Below are positions 7,899-17,389 of a stretch of DNA of 64,000 bases, piece after piece. The first letter of the stretch is position 1, and each line of letters starts with the position of its first letter. Where the stretch lies: positions 42,503 to 106,502 of the forward strand of contig ONOQ01000002.1 of assembly GCA_900319485.1 (NCBI GenBank), read 5' to 3'. The position numbers were made by a program, and so were the translations under genes. Source of the stretch: an uncultured Bacteroidales bacterium. GTDB lineage: Bacteria > Bacteroidota > Bacteroidia > Bacteroidales > UBA932. The notes under the pieces are model-generated. The model saw only the letters and a list, made by a program, of their open reading frames with translations, was not told the DNA's origin and searched no databases.

Positions 7899-9512
7899 TC
7901 AGTTTTTGTCAAAGTCATCAAAACCGGTGAAATCGTAACGGTAAAGATAAGATGTATCACCATAATCATCTCCAACCCACATACAACTGTGAACACGGTC
8001 TATGCATACAGATTCAGGGTTGGAGCCTCCCACAGGATAAGCGCCCAGATAGTCCATGGTTACGCTGTACTTGCCGTCAGTCACGGAGTGGTCTATGTCA
8101 AATACAAACACCTTCTTTGCCTCGGAGTCGATAATCCACAGCCAGCCGGTAAGGGGGTCATAGCTGAAACCGGCAATCTCCGAAACCCTGTTTTTATCGT
8201 AGAGTTTGGCATCCCACAGAACCGCCTTGGTTTCAAGGTCGCACAGGAAAATTTGCGAATTGGACTGCGTGCCTGCAAACGCAAGGCCGTCCTTGTAGTA
8301 ATTACAGCCCTCCACGCCGGCATTGCCATAATTCTTTGCGGCCGGAATACTAAACAGAGTAGTAACCCTGCTGTTATAATCCGGTCCCTTTACAAGCCCA
8401 ACGCCATCAGGTTCAAGTCCTATGAGAAGATCCTTGGTGTCTGGGTTGAGAGACACATCCTCTGCATCTCCGCCAATATGGTAAGTCCAAAGGACGTCAC
8501 CTTCGAATGAAAGCTTTGCAAGATCTCCGTTGTCGCCTACTCCCCACAGGAAATCCTTGCCCTCACTGAGGCAGATGCCAGAAAGTTCGTTGAACTTCAC
8601 GGTGAACTTCTGGGAATCCCCCATCCTTGGCATCTTGGGCGGAAGACCACTGTAAGGCTCAAGCGATGAAGTAATGTTTCCAAGGTCCAGAGACCGCCCC
8701 GAAGTAAGGGAGACGGCACTTGAAACGCTGTAAGTTGCAGTCCAGGAGCCGCTTTTGCCCAAATACAGGGTATATCCCTTCGGGAAACTGAAGTCTCCGG
8801 GGAACCAGATTTTGGACGGCTGGCCGGAAGATACCGTTCCGTAACGGAAAGGATATCCGTCGTTTTGCTTTGGATTGAACTTTTTGGTCTCGGAACTGTA
8901 TTCGGCCTCAAAACGGGTTATGCAAATGCCGTTTCGGTCGTTGGATGCAATTGCATAGCTGTCGTAGTCACCGTCAACAGTAAAGCTTAAAAGAGAGGAC
9001 ACGTCAATGAAATTGAAAGTGTCGCCACTCAGATAAGAAATGGTGAGAAGGTCCTCGCAACGCTCAAAAGTTGTCTTTATCTTGAGCACACCCTTGAACA
9101 TGTATACGGCTTCTGCAGGCCACGCCGCATAGAAACTGTCTGGCTCTGCCGGAGAAGTGAGGGCCTCGGCGCCAACGGTGGCGGTTGCAGTACGACCGTC
9201 GGCCGAAATATCTGAGGCGGAAAGAGTTATAACCTCTGTCTGGGTACCGATATTGCCGTGGACATAAATTTGGTCGCCGGCTTCCCAGGCGCCCTTCATA
9301 GGAGAAGCCACAAATTTGTAGGTTCCGGCCTTGGAGGTGCCGTCACCTTCACCAGGCTTATTCTCTTCCTGGCCTCCTTGGTTGTCATCGTCTTTATTCT
9401 CGGGAGCGGGAACCTCGGGGTCCTTGTTTTCAGGCGTGCAGGAATAGCAGGAAAAAACTGCTGCGCCCACAATTGTGAGCGCCAGCAGCGAAAGTATTGA
9501 ACGTCTTCTCAT
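7899..9512 (-). CDS. lipoprotein with fimbrillin-like N-terminal and beta-propeller-like C-terminal regions
   Basis: A 537-residue protein. The signal peptide (LLALTIVGAAVFSCYSC) leads to an acidic, low-complexity tether (ENKDPEVPAPENKDDDNQ). Residues of about 60-300 resemble the fimbrillin-like fold (YKFVASPMKGAWEAGDQIYV, FYAAWPAEAVY, SLLSFTVDGDYDSYAIASND, YTLYLGKSGSW). From about residue 315 there are repeated beta-propeller-like blades with an SdiA-regulated/phytase-like look (LSGICLSEGKDFLWGVGDNG, SYDPLTGWLWIIDSEAKKV, PESVCIDRVHSCMWVGDD). It is the last gene of the SusCD operon, where a surface glycan-binding protein is usual. That role is inferred; no catalytic residues are claimed. Confidence 0.7.
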   Translation of the reverse strand: MRRRSILSLLALTIVGAAVFSCYSCTPENKDPEVPAPENKDDDNQGGQEENKPGEGDGTSKAGTYKFVASPMKGAWEAGDQIYVHGNIGTQTEVITLSASDISADGRTATATVGAEALTSPAEPDSFYAAWPAEAVYMFKGVLKIKTTFERCEDLLTISYLSGDTFNFIDVSSLLSFTVDGDYDSYAIASNDRNGICITRFEAEYSSETKKFNPKQNDGYPFRYGTVSSGQPSKIWFPGDFSFPKGYTLYLGKSGSWTATYSVSSAVSLTSGRSLDLGNITSSLEPYSGLPPKMPRMGDSQKFTVKFNELSGICLSEGKDFLWGVGDNGDLAKLSFEGDVLWTYHIGGDAEDVSLNPDTKDLLIGLEPDGVGLVKGPDYNSRVTTLFSIPAAKNYGNAGVEGCNYYKDGLAFAGTQSNSQIFLCDLETKAVLWDAKLYDKNRVSEIAGFSYDPLTGWLWIIDSEAKKVFVFDIDHSVTDGKYSVTMDYLGAYPVGGSNPESVCIDRVHSCMWVGDDYGDTSYLYRYDFTGFDDFDKN

Positions 9513-9522
9513 AACAGTGATT

Positions 9523-11205
9523 CTATTCTACGGTAAACAGTTTGTTCAGGCCGGTCTTGGAATCGTACACGCCCACATTTGCAAGCGCTATGCTGAAATC
9601 GGGATTGGCGGGGATAAGCGGGTCTGAGAGTTCCAGATAGAGAGTTCCGGCGGCGGTGGAGGGAGTGAAGGAACTCACCACTGCATTGTAGCCGGAGTGC
9701 CACTGCCTGGGATCATAGCCCAGAGGACTCCTCACCATCTTGCCGTCACTTCCCTTCCACACCAGCCAGGCCTCACGTGGATTCATGGGAGCGGCGTAGC
9801 CGTTGTTGTAGAAACGGATGGTGACCTTGCAGGGCTTTCCTGCCTCGACGGCCTCATAGTGGACGTCCTTGAGGACCAGGCGGTAACCCAGATTCTTCTC
9901 AATCTCGTCAAAGCAGCCGTCCCTCTTCCAGCGGTTCAGGACATCCTGGTTGTATCCGTCGTGGAGATAGGTCCAGTGATAGTCCTTCAGGTCCTTGAGG
10001 GTCTGGGGGCACAGGCAGAACTCTGAAACGGCGCAGGTTTCTCCGCCCATAATGGTGTAGCGGGTGTCCTTCTTCCAGAATTCGCGGGTGGCGTCATCCT
10101 CAAAAGTGCCCTGGTCGTTGGCGCTGGCTCCGAAGCAGTCGTTGTGGCCAGCAAGCCTTGAGGCAATGGAACCGTCGTGGGCGGTAGCGAATGTAATGGT
10201 GTCTTTCAGGGACATCCCGTACATCATCATCTTGAACTTGGGGGTACGGAGTTCAACCTGGCGGGATGCGGGAAGAGCGTCAAGGAGGGCGTCGGTAACC
10301 TGTTTGCGGGGCTTGTAGTCAGATGCGCTCCTTGGACCCTGGATAAAGTGGGATGTGTAATACCACTCACCCCAGACGCCCACAAAGCCTGCCTGCAGCA
10401 CGAATATCACGTCCTCGTACATCCGGAGGGTGGGCTTTAACTGCTCGATGTGCTTTAGCACCTGCTCAACCTCGGCGTCCTTTATATCGGCATACTGGTC
10501 CTGGGTGTAGGCGAAACGGACGATGGCCTTGCAGCCGCCCTGACGCATAGCCTCCAGGTTTGCCTGGATGTTCTTGATGTACTTTGAGGTAATGTTTCCG
10601 CTGATGTAATCCGTGAGGTAGAACTCAAGGAGGAGGACGGAGTGGCCGGTTGCGCGCCTTGCCTTCACGTCACCCGCCTGAAGCGGAGAATCTTTGTCGG
10701 AGTGAATCTCGTGGGCGGCATAGAGGCCTCTTTCGGGGTTCACTATAGTTGCCGATGTCTCATCATATTCAACTGCGGTGCCCGCTACTGAATCCTCAGG
10801 GCCGGGGATGGCGCTCTTGCCGATACCCTTGATCTGGAAGGAAAGGTCCTTGGATGCGGCGAGGTAGTCGCCGGCGGCATCCTGGGACACTTTCACCGCC
10901 ACCTTGGTATCCTCGATGGCAAACACGGAGACCTCGAACTCCTTGTCCGACTTGGCGCGGACACCTGCCATGGAGGGCATGTCCGCAACAACGCGGAAAG
11001 CGCCTTCGGACTTTGAAGAGAGCGTGAGGGTGAAGGATGATCCGGACTGGACGGCCTCAGTGGGAGTTCCGCTTACGGATAGTTCAGGATCTGCTTTCTC
11101 CTTCTTGCCGTTTCCTCCCGAAGGAGTGGGATCCTGTTTCTGGGCGCAGGCCGCCACAAGCAGCAGCGCTGCCGCAAAAGGAAGTATTCTTGAAAGTGTT
11201 TTCAT
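9523..11205 (-). CDS. DUF4874/DUF4832 domain lipoprotein
   Basis: A 560-residue protein with a lipobox (LLLVAACAQK) and an N-terminal Ig-like domain (about 40-130). The DUF4874 region starts at TIVNPERGLYAAHEIH and contains the barrel-like strands HSVLLLEFYLTDY and CKAIVRFAYTQDQ. A DUF4832 C-terminal beta domain follows (YRLVLKDVHYEAVEAGKPCKV, LVWKGSDGKMVRSPLG). Family members occur in Bacteroidetes glycan loci and resemble glycoside hydrolase barrels, but I know of no defined reaction. It lies 5 nt after the SusD stop, in the same operon, which points to a role in glycan binding or cleavage at the cell surface. Confidence 0.82.
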   Translation of the reverse strand: MKTLSRILPFAAALLLVAACAQKQDPTPSGGNGKKEKADPELSVSGTPTEAVQSGSSFTLTLSSKSEGAFRVVADMPSMAGVRAKSDKEFEVSVFAIEDTKVAVKVSQDAAGDYLAASKDLSFQIKGIGKSAIPGPEDSVAGTAVEYDETSATIVNPERGLYAAHEIHSDKDSPLQAGDVKARRATGHSVLLLEFYLTDYISGNITSKYIKNIQANLEAMRQGGCKAIVRFAYTQDQYADIKDAEVEQVLKHIEQLKPTLRMYEDVIFVLQAGFVGVWGEWYYTSHFIQGPRSASDYKPRKQVTDALLDALPASRQVELRTPKFKMMMYGMSLKDTITFATAHDGSIASRLAGHNDCFGASANDQGTFEDDATREFWKKDTRYTIMGGETCAVSEFCLCPQTLKDLKDYHWTYLHDGYNQDVLNRWKRDGCFDEIEKNLGYRLVLKDVHYEAVEAGKPCKVTIRFYNNGYAAPMNPREAWLVWKGSDGKMVRSPLGYDPRQWHSGYNAVVSSFTPSTAAGTLYLELSDPLIPANPDFSIALANVGVYDSKTGLNKLFTVE

Positions 11206-11210
11206 CTGCT

Positions 11211-13058
11211 TTAGTCTGTTGCTACGTTATTGGAACGGGGATCGTTCTGGGCGATTCCGCTGGTGAGGATCTCATCGTCGGGGATGAGAAGGGCGATACG
11301 GGGATCGTCGTAGTTGATGGTGGTGAAGGGATGGTAACCCACATAGCGGCGGTCCAGGGTCTTCTTGTTGCGGAAGACGGAGAACATACGGTCACCCTCG
11401 AAGCAGAGTTCCATACGGCGCTCGTCAAGGACTACGTCAAGGGAAGATTCATAGCCGCGGGCGGCCATATTTCCGGTTGTGAACATAGCGTCGTTGGGAA
11501 GGCCCGCGCGCTTACGGATGAGGTTCACGTCCTCAAGGGCTTTGTCGTCATTGTGGAGACGTGCATATGCCTCGGCCCTGTTCAGGAACACTTCACCCCA
11601 GCGGAGCATAACGGGAGAAGAGAGGGTGGCCTGACCGTCCTGCCAGGAGAACTTGGTGTTCATATAAGGCATATACATATTGGTACGGAAGGCCCAGCCG
11701 TCGGTCTCGTCAATGTCCGGGCGGATATAGGCGGGAGTCTTGCCGCCGAAGAAGGTGGCGTCTCCTGTGAAGTTGTGGTCTATGAAATAGCGGGTATAGC
11801 CGTTTACGTCGGTCTTCTTGGCGGTGTACTCCGTTCCCTCATAGGTGAACACGTAATCACCTGCGGCGTTGGGAGTGAGGCCGGCTACGTGAGCGGTGTA
11901 GCAGGCGTCGTTCTCAAACGGTACGGGGAAGCAGACGGTCTGCTTGCCGTTATTGAGGACAACCGTATTAGCGGGCATTCCTGAAGCGGGCCATTCTGCT
12001 GTTGCGGGATACCACTTGTAGACGAAGTAGGCGTTGAAGCGGTTGTCGGCGCAGGATCCGTCAGGATTCTTATAACGGTTGAACAGTTCAATTAGTTCGT
12101 CGCTCCAGTACCATTCTCCCCAACCGTTGGTGCTGTATTCCTGGCACAGGTACATGGCGCCGATGGTGGCCTCCGGTGAAGGGTGGTCGTTGGGATTGAT
12201 GTAATGGACGCACCAGATGGTTTCCTTGGAAGACCAGGTGGCCTTGGGATAATTCTGGAGGTCTGCGAGCGGATATACGCCCTTCACATAGGCGGGAGCG
12301 CTGTCGATGAGTTCATTACATACATTGACGCAGTCCTCAAGGTGATCGTCGCCCATAAACAGGTACACGCGCGCAAGGAGGGCGCGGGCCGCGGTTGCCG
12401 ACACATAGGAGGCGTCTCCGCGGGGAGAGCCGGCGTCCATATACTCGATGGCTTTCTTGAGGTCCTCAACGATTGCGTCGAATACCTCGCCGACGCTTGC
12501 GCGGGTGGTGGTGGAATAGTCCATACCTATACGGAGGGGAACTCCGGGGAGGTCACGGCCGCATACATAGGGACGGGCGAAGAGAGTCACCATATGGAAG
12601 TGGGCGATGGCGCGGAAGAAGTAGTTCTCGCCAAGGAGTTGGGATGTCTCCTTGGGGTTGTCGCTGGTGTCGGGGTTCAGTTCCTCGATGTTGGAGTTGG
12701 CTGCATAGATTATCTTGTAGGCCATCCACCAGGTGTAGGTCTTGTTCTTTCCGCGGGGCACGTCCTCATAGCGGTAAGGAGAAGTGAAGGGGTCTTCGGA
12801 GTAACCGGAAACGGTCACGTTGTCGCCGCGGCTTTCGGCCAACTGGAACAGGTGACGGAGGTAGGTGTTTCCGGCCTCGGCGGTTCCCTTGTATTCAAGG
12901 TTGTCCTTGAAAAGGGCGTAGATGCCGTCCGTGGTATATACGGCCGATGCAGGATTCTCCTTGAGGGAGGACGATGTCATTGCATCGGAGGAATAGAAGT
13001 CCATCTTGCAGGACACCATAGCGATGAGGGCGATGCCGATTGCAAATATCTTTTTCAT
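11211..13058 (-). CDS. SusD/RagB-type outer-membrane glycan-binding lipoprotein
   Basis: A 615-residue lipoprotein (MKKIFAIGIALIAMVSCKMD) with SusD features. It has the helical TPR-like core (YFFRAIAHFHMVTLFARPYV) and the C-terminal signature VMLRWGEVFLNRAEAYARL...ALEDVNLIRKRAGL, followed by VVLDERRMELCFEGDRMF. SusD proteins close over the SusC pore and deliver oligosaccharide. It follows the SusC gene by 15 nt and is cotranscribed. The length is at the upper end for the family because of an insert near residues 370-440. Confidence 0.96.
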   Translation of the reverse strand: MKKIFAIGIALIAMVSCKMDFYSSDAMTSSSLKENPASAVYTTDGIYALFKDNLEYKGTAEAGNTYLRHLFQLAESRGDNVTVSGYSEDPFTSPYRYEDVPRGKNKTYTWWMAYKIIYAANSNIEELNPDTSDNPKETSQLLGENYFFRAIAHFHMVTLFARPYVCGRDLPGVPLRIGMDYSTTTRASVGEVFDAIVEDLKKAIEYMDAGSPRGDASYVSATAARALLARVYLFMGDDHLEDCVNVCNELIDSAPAYVKGVYPLADLQNYPKATWSSKETIWCVHYINPNDHPSPEATIGAMYLCQEYSTNGWGEWYWSDELIELFNRYKNPDGSCADNRFNAYFVYKWYPATAEWPASGMPANTVVLNNGKQTVCFPVPFENDACYTAHVAGLTPNAAGDYVFTYEGTEYTAKKTDVNGYTRYFIDHNFTGDATFFGGKTPAYIRPDIDETDGWAFRTNMYMPYMNTKFSWQDGQATLSSPVMLRWGEVFLNRAEAYARLHNDDKALEDVNLIRKRAGLPNDAMFTTGNMAARGYESSLDVVLDERRMELCFEGDRMFSVFRNKKTLDRRYVGYHPFTTINYDDPRIALLIPDDEILTSGIAQNDPRSNNVATD

Positions 13059-13073
13059 AACTGTAGTCTCCTT

Positions 13074-16000
13074 TTAGAATTTGATGTCAATACCCAGGAC
13101 GACCGACATGGGAACAGGATAAATATCGGCATACATACCGGGCAGGCTGTATGACCCGACCTCCAGGTTTACTTCGGGGTCCATACCGGAGAAGCGGGTG
13201 AGGGTGAGGAGGTTATCGGCCGATACGAAGACGCGCGCGCCGCTCATCTTGATCTTGCTGATAAGGCTTGTGGGGAAGTCGTAGGAGAGGGTGACGTTCC
13301 TCAGGCGGAAGAAACTGCCGTCCTCAAGATAACGTGAGGAAAGTTCGTGGGCCTGGCTGTTGCCGCCTCTCTTGGCCTCCGGGTGGGTGGCCATATAGTT
13401 GGTTCCGTCAGGGTCTCCGTCCTTCCAGCGAATCCAGCCAAGGCCCGTGTTGAGGCTCTGCTGGTTGTACTGCTGCTGGGCGCCGTCGGTGTCCATAATG
13501 GTCCAGCGGGTGCGGTTGAAGATCTTGTTGCCCACCATGAAACTGCCGTTTGCGCTGAGGGTGATGCCCTTCCAGGACACGCCAAGGTTCAGACCGCCGG
13601 TGAGCCAGGGAGTTGCGCTTCCCACAAGTTGGGAAGTGGCGTCTCCGTAACTGCTGGTGATTATTCCGTCACCTGCCTTGTACTGGTCTGCGTCATAAAG
13701 GTCGGCGTCAAGTTCCTCCTGGGTGATTATGTGCTCCCACTGGGGTTTGCCGTTCTCAACGTTCACGCCCATCCACTTGGGCATATACCAGGAGTAGATC
13801 TGCTGGCCTTCCCTCACCAGTTGGGTTACCTCAGCGCGGGTAAGGGGCATATCGGCGTGATCCGGGAGTTCAACCACGCGGTTCTGGTTGAGACCCAGGT
13901 TGAAGCCCATGGTGACGTTCCAGTCGCGGTTGTGGAAGATGGAGCCGTCGGCGGCAAGTTCAAGGCCCATATTGCGGACCTTACCCACATTGTCCATCAC
14001 GGAGAAGAAACCGGTTGAAGGAGCCTGGGGACGGTCCAGGAGGAGACGGGTGTTGAGCGTGTGGTACGCGTCAAGGGTGATGTTCCAGTTCTTGGCGATT
14101 GTTGCATCCACGCCGAGGCTGGTCATATACGCTTCCTCCCAGCCCAGTTTGAAGTTGGCCTGGCGCTGAAGGAATGCGGAGACCACATTATTATATTGGG
14201 CGGTCAGAGAGAATGTATCCTGGTACTGGAAGGGAGCGATAGCGTCGTTGCCGGTCTTACCGAATCCGGCGCGAACTTTCAGGAAACTCAGAACGCTGTT
14301 CCCCTTGAGGAAATCCTCGTTGGAGGCTACCCAGGCGGCAGAAACGCCGGGGAAGAAACCGCCGCGGTTGAGGGGACCGAACTTGTAACTTTCGTCGTAG
14401 CGGATGGATGCCGTCACGATGTACTTGCCAAGGTATGAGTACTGTGCCTGCGCAAGGAGGGCCCAGGCGCGGGTGTGGTAGTCACTGCCCTCGCCCTGGA
14501 TGCCGTCAGGGGCGCAGTTGCTGATGGAGCGCTGGCCTGCGGGGAAGCGGTCTCCGGAAACGGCCAGGTTACGGGAGTAGCCCTGGCTGTATTCCCAGCC
14601 CACAACTGCGTTTACGTCGTGGCCCACGCCGAAGGTCTTGTGGAACTTGGCGAGGTTGGTGGTGCCCCAGCCGTTCCATTCTCCGTCGGAGTTGGAATAG
14701 GAGCCCTTTGAATCGGCCACCTCAGTGGTGCGGGGGTCGTAGTAACTCTCCCAGAAGGAGTTGGAACTGTCGTAGCGGTTGGTGGACACAAGTGTGAGCC
14801 AGTCCGTCACGTTCCAGGTGAGCTGGAGGTCTGCGGTGAGGTTTTCGCCGTGGCCTTTCTCGTAGTTGTATTTCTCGTTGTGCAGGATGTTGTAGGTATT
14901 CTTGGAATACCACTTCTTGCGGTTGTCGGGACGGGTGCTGGAGTCAATCTTGATGGGGTCCGTGGTGTAGTAGTCGTCCTCTATCACGTAGGGAACGTCA
15001 AACGGCATCATGGTGTATGCAGCCTCACGGGTGCGCCATTTCTCGGAGTCGGAGTAGTCCTTGGCGTAATTCACGCGGACGTTCATCAGGAAGCGGTCTG
15101 TGATGGGGGCAGACAAGTTTGCGCGGGCTGCGGTACGCTTGTAGCCGGTGTTGATCATAGTACCTTTCTCGTTGTAGTGGTCAAGGCTCACATAGTAGTT
15201 CACCTTGCCGGCCTTGCCCGTTACGGAAGCGTAGTAGTCCTGGACCATACCGGTGCTGAACACTGCGTCAATCCAGTTGAAATTCTGGACGTCAAGCATA
15301 TCCTGCGCGGGGGCGTTGCTCTTGATGGAACCCTTGTAGAGGATCTTGCAGAAGTCGTACATCTCGTAGGAGTCCATCGGCCTGAAGTGACCGGTGAGGG
15401 CCTTCTTCATACCCACACTGGCCTTGAAGTTTACCTGGACCTTGTCCTGCTTGGCGCTCTTGGTGGTGACAACTATGACGCCGCCTGCTGCCGCGGCGCC
15501 GTACAGGGCCGTGGCCGATGCATCCTTAAGGACGGTGAGGGTTTCAATGTCGTTGGGGTTGAAACTGCCGCCTGCAACGCCGTCAACGACGTACAGCGGG
15601 CCTGCGCCTGCGGTGATGGAACCGGTACCGCGGATGCGGATGTCGGCGCTGGCGCCTGGCTGGCCGGTGGAGTTCATAACCATGACGCCGGCAACCTTGC
15701 CCTGGAGCATATTGCCTACGTCGGCGGTGGTAACGTCAGTGAGTTTATCTCCGTCCATGGAAACCACGGCGCTGGTGAGTTCCGCCTTCTTCTGGGAGGT
15801 AAAACCCAGGACCACCACTTCTTCAAGGAGTTGGGTATCCTGGCTCAGTTGGGCGTTCACAACTGTCCTGCCGCCTATTTCAACGGTTACGGAAGTGTAA
15901 CCTAGGCTGGAGAAGGTAATTGAACCGTCCTTGGGCGCGGAGATGACATACTTGCCCTCGTAGTCCGTGACCGTACCGGCACCGGAAGAGAGCATTACGC

Positions 16001-16133
16001 CTGCGCCAATGATCGGTTGTCCGTCTGTAGCGTCCACTACGGTACCGGAGACATTGATGTTCTGGGCCATAGCAAGCAGTGACAGCGACATAGCCGCCAT
16101 CACCATCATTGCCCGGATGAATAATCGTTTCAT
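13074..16133 (-). CDS. SusC/RagA-type TonB-dependent outer-membrane receptor
   Basis: A complete 1019-residue receptor. The signal peptide (MKRLFIRAMMVMAAMSLSLL..AQ) is followed by a carboxypeptidase-regulatory-like domain (about 25-105) and a TonB-box-like segment (LLEEVVVLGFTSQKKAEL). The plug carries RIRGTGSITAGAGPLYVVDG and LTVLKDASATALYGAAAAGG, and the 22-strand barrel ends in VVLGIDIKF with a terminal Phe. It imports the glycan captured by the SusD encoded next. The gene starts only 21 nt after the aldolase-subunit gene, so this SusC appears to be transcribed behind cytosolic catabolic genes, the reverse of the usual order. Confidence 0.97.
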   Translation of the reverse strand: MKRLFIRAMMVMAAMSLSLLAMAQNINVSGTVVDATDGQPIIGAGVMLSSGAGTVTDYEGKYVISAPKDGSITFSSLGYTSVTVEIGGRTVVNAQLSQDTQLLEEVVVLGFTSQKKAELTSAVVSMDGDKLTDVTTADVGNMLQGKVAGVMVMNSTGQPGASADIRIRGTGSITAGAGPLYVVDGVAGGSFNPNDIETLTVLKDASATALYGAAAAGGVIVVTTKSAKQDKVQVNFKASVGMKKALTGHFRPMDSYEMYDFCKILYKGSIKSNAPAQDMLDVQNFNWIDAVFSTGMVQDYYASVTGKAGKVNYYVSLDHYNEKGTMINTGYKRTAARANLSAPITDRFLMNVRVNYAKDYSDSEKWRTREAAYTMMPFDVPYVIEDDYYTTDPIKIDSSTRPDNRKKWYSKNTYNILHNEKYNYEKGHGENLTADLQLTWNVTDWLTLVSTNRYDSSNSFWESYYDPRTTEVADSKGSYSNSDGEWNGWGTTNLAKFHKTFGVGHDVNAVVGWEYSQGYSRNLAVSGDRFPAGQRSISNCAPDGIQGEGSDYHTRAWALLAQAQYSYLGKYIVTASIRYDESYKFGPLNRGGFFPGVSAAWVASNEDFLKGNSVLSFLKVRAGFGKTGNDAIAPFQYQDTFSLTAQYNNVVSAFLQRQANFKLGWEEAYMTSLGVDATIAKNWNITLDAYHTLNTRLLLDRPQAPSTGFFSVMDNVGKVRNMGLELAADGSIFHNRDWNVTMGFNLGLNQNRVVELPDHADMPLTRAEVTQLVREGQQIYSWYMPKWMGVNVENGKPQWEHIITQEELDADLYDADQYKAGDGIITSSYGDATSQLVGSATPWLTGGLNLGVSWKGITLSANGSFMVGNKIFNRTRWTIMDTDGAQQQYNQQSLNTGLGWIRWKDGDPDGTNYMATHPEAKRGGNSQAHELSSRYLEDGSFFRLRNVTLSYDFPTSLISKIKMSGARVFVSADNLLTLTRFSGMDPEVNLEVGSYSLPGMYADIYPVPMSVVLGIDIKF

Positions 16134-16154
16134 TGGTTATAGTTTTATTTGATT

Positions 16155-17381
16155 TTACAGAAGATCGTTCACGTTCACAAGGTTGAACGCGCGGAAATAC
16201 TTGTCCATATCGCGCTCTATGCGGCCAAGGACTATTTCCTCCGCGTCAATTCCAAGCCTCTGGAGGTTTGCATAGAGGAAGCCGCGGGCGGCAAGGGTGC
16301 GGGGCTGCTGCCAGATGTACCTGCAGCAGGTGGCCACTATCCAGTCCTGGCGCTCCGGGGTGAGGGTGTGGAGGGACTTTCCCTGCTCATCCTCGTGGAG
16401 CCATTTTTCCCAGCGGTGACTGTCCTCAACCTCCTGGAGAAGGACTTCCTTCATATGGGAAAGGACTGCTACGCGGCCTTCCGCATGGTGCTTTTTCTCA
16501 AGTTCCTCCAGTTCACAGAGGGCGCGGTATTCTGACATAGTGAATTCAGGGCCTACGTTGGCTGCGCCCATTCCGCAGAGAGGATACTCCTCGGGGTTAG
16601 CCACATCATCGGTGTAATGACCTTTGATGTAGCTACCCAGAGGACGTACCTTGGACGTAAGCCGGCGTGCAACCTCTCCGTCGAAGATGGTGGTGTCAAG
16701 GTCTGTTCCCACCTTTCCTACGATGAAGCAGGGCCATACATCCGGCAGTCCTGCAACCATTAACCCATTTTTTAAATCACTAATGAAAGTGTCGAAGGTA
16801 GTTTCGTCGGCAAGGCCGCCGTGCACTTCCTCGGTGCCCACCTCATAAGAGATGGGAGCGATTCCGTGCTCCTTGCGGAACTTCTCCACGTGGGAGATAA
16901 GTTCCACGGTGCGGGCGGCAACGACGTGAATGTCTATTATTTCCCCCTTGGGGACGTTGATGTCTACGGTAGGATCCACGTGGATGAGGTCATATCCGGC
17001 AAGCACCGCCGCCTCGAATGACTTCTTCACGCCGTCCATAGCGTCTTTGACGCTCCACTTTTCCACGCGCTGCCTGTCCTTGAGCCAGGGGCCGCCGTGG
17101 TCGATTGCGATTATGACGTCTCCGGTGAAATTCACGCGTTCCGTCTCAAAGCGGACGGTGCGCACGAAGTCTTCCTGCGTCATTCCGGTGTAACCTCCGT
17201 CACAGTCAATCTGGTTGAGGGTGGCGGCGAAATAGATGGGGGCGTTGTTGCGCTTTGCAGCCCTCAGGGATGCGCGGATTACGGTAGGAGAATTGGGGCA
17301 GGCCGCAAAGATGGTGCGGGGAATGCCGGTTTTCTCACGGATGGCGTCCAACTTGTGGAGCAGTTGTTCTGTCTTAGGCAT
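16155..17381 (-). CDS. D-tagatose-1,6-bisphosphate aldolase subunit GatZ/KbaZ-like
   Basis: A 408-residue cytosolic protein of the GatZ/KbaZ family. It shows the opening IREKTGIPRTIFAACPNSPTV, YFAATLNQIDCDGGYTGMT, IIAIDHGGPWLKD, YDLIHVDPTVDINVP and YEVGTEEVHGG. In E. coli, KbaZ and GatZ are needed for full activity and stability of the class II aldolases KbaY and GatY, which split tagatose-1,6-bisphosphate into DHAP and glyceraldehyde-3-P. No GatY/KbaY partner lies in the window. It is 8 nt from the agaS-like gene, consistent with use in the galactosamine branch. Whether this form is catalytic alone cannot be told from the sequence. Confidence 0.88.
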   Translation of the reverse strand: MPKTEQLLHKLDAIREKTGIPRTIFAACPNSPTVIRASLRAAKRNNAPIYFAATLNQIDCDGGYTGMTQEDFVRTVRFETERVNFTGDVIIAIDHGGPWLKDRQRVEKWSVKDAMDGVKKSFEAAVLAGYDLIHVDPTVDINVPKGEIIDIHVVAARTVELISHVEKFRKEHGIAPISYEVGTEEVHGGLADETTFDTFISDLKNGLMVAGLPDVWPCFIVGKVGTDLDTTIFDGEVARRLTSKVRPLGSYIKGHYTDDVANPEEYPLCGMGAANVGPEFTMSEYRALCELEELEKKHHAEGRVAVLSHMKEVLLQEVEDSHRWEKWLHEDEQGKSLHTLTPERQDWIVATCCRYIWQQPRTLAARGFLYANLQRLGIDAEEIVLGRIERDMDKYFRAFNLVNVNDLL

Positions 17382-17389
17382 TTTTCTTA

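Noticed and set aside
14850..15905. Long open frame (351 codons) antisense to the SusC gene
   Set aside because: It lies wholly inside the well-supported SusC coding sequence, has no family features, and is one of many antisense frames produced by the GC-rich third positions.
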